A stretch of DNA of 40,058 nucleotides from Deltaproteobacteria bacterium (GTDB lineage Bacteria; Campylobacterota_A; Desulfurellia; JAGGSF01). Shown piece after piece: positions 40,023 through 40,058 of this stretch. Within the stretch, counting starts at the first letter, position 1. Every line of letters starts with the position of its first letter. Made by a program: the position numbers and the translations under genes. The stretch is taken from positions 1 through 40,058 of the forward strand of contig JAGGSB010000037.1 in NCBI GenBank assembly GCA_021159305.1, given 5' to 3'. The notes beneath the pieces are model-generated. The model was not told where the DNA came from. It saw only the letters and a program-made list of their open reading frames with translations, and did not search any database.

Positions 40023-40058
40023 TACAGCTCCAACTAAGAAGAAATATCCAGCGGCTCT

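Overview
The window is an A+T-rich stretch of chromosome from a bacterium with a Gram-negative envelope. Evidence for the outer membrane is LptA, a tiny LptM-like lipoprotein and another predicted lipoprotein. Evidence for ferredoxin-based, probably anaerobic or microaerobic, metabolism is the four-subunit 2-oxoglutarate:ferredoxin oxidoreductase and two ferredoxin-bearing MinD-type ATPases. TGA is used as a normal stop. I cannot name the phylum from sequence alone. There is one tRNA, no rRNA, no CRISPR array and no prophage.

Layout. 1-435: decayed membrane-protein remnant. 436-3789: HD hydrolase, isochorismatase-fold hydrolase, TPR protein, a RAYT/IS200-like transposase-family gene and tRNA-Arg(CCT). 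3857-6141: a two-gene unit resembling sphingolipid-type synthesis (serine palmitoyltransferase-like enzyme plus GNAT-like protein). 6368-15771 (minus): an operon joined by 4-nt overlaps, in transcription order large NAD-glutamate dehydrogenase, glcD, glcF, galU, serS. 15923-21661 (plus): monomeric isocitrate dehydrogenase, then korDABC behind its own promoter. 21732-27145: speE converging on a minus operon corC, small zinc-finger protein, fsa-like, rdgB, lptA, gltX. 27398-32028 (plus): xseB, polyprenyl synthase, hisB, mtaB, MBL hydrolase, lipid kinase, tightly coupled. 32005-34463 (minus): NifX-like protein, two MinD/ferredoxin ATPases and a lipoprotein. 34660-39736 (plus): LptM-like peptide, nadB, a cation/H+ antiporter with TrkA domain, a small RRM protein and an NAD-dependent epimerase-like protein. 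39737-40058: a repeat array.

Togetherness. Glutamate dehydrogenase, isocitrate dehydrogenase and 2-oxoglutarate oxidoreductase lie side by side and all make or use 2-oxoglutarate, so 11-22 kb is a 2-oxoglutarate node. The adjoining GlcD/GlcF pair oxidises some 2-hydroxyacid, possibly 2-hydroxyglutarate.

Most unusual. A family of about 50-nt repeat units made of two adjacent hairpins occurs at 6.2, 28.5, 34.5 and 39.8-40.0 kb. At hisB and the nifX-like gene each unit is also a complete mini-ORF of 17 codons whose end carries a Shine-Dalgarno sequence inside a hairpin and whose stop overlaps the next start as ATGA. The repeat therefore acts as a portable translational-coupling cassette. A similar array of mutually exclusive hairpins with different joint sequences precedes the kor promoter. 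Other notable points are a non-AUG start for mtaB, a 15-nt complementarity between the predicted 5' end and the 3' end of the RRM-protein transcript, several promoters placed so close to start codons that the mRNAs should be leaderless, and a transposase-family protein that has lost a histidine of its HUH motif and ends inside a tRNA gene.
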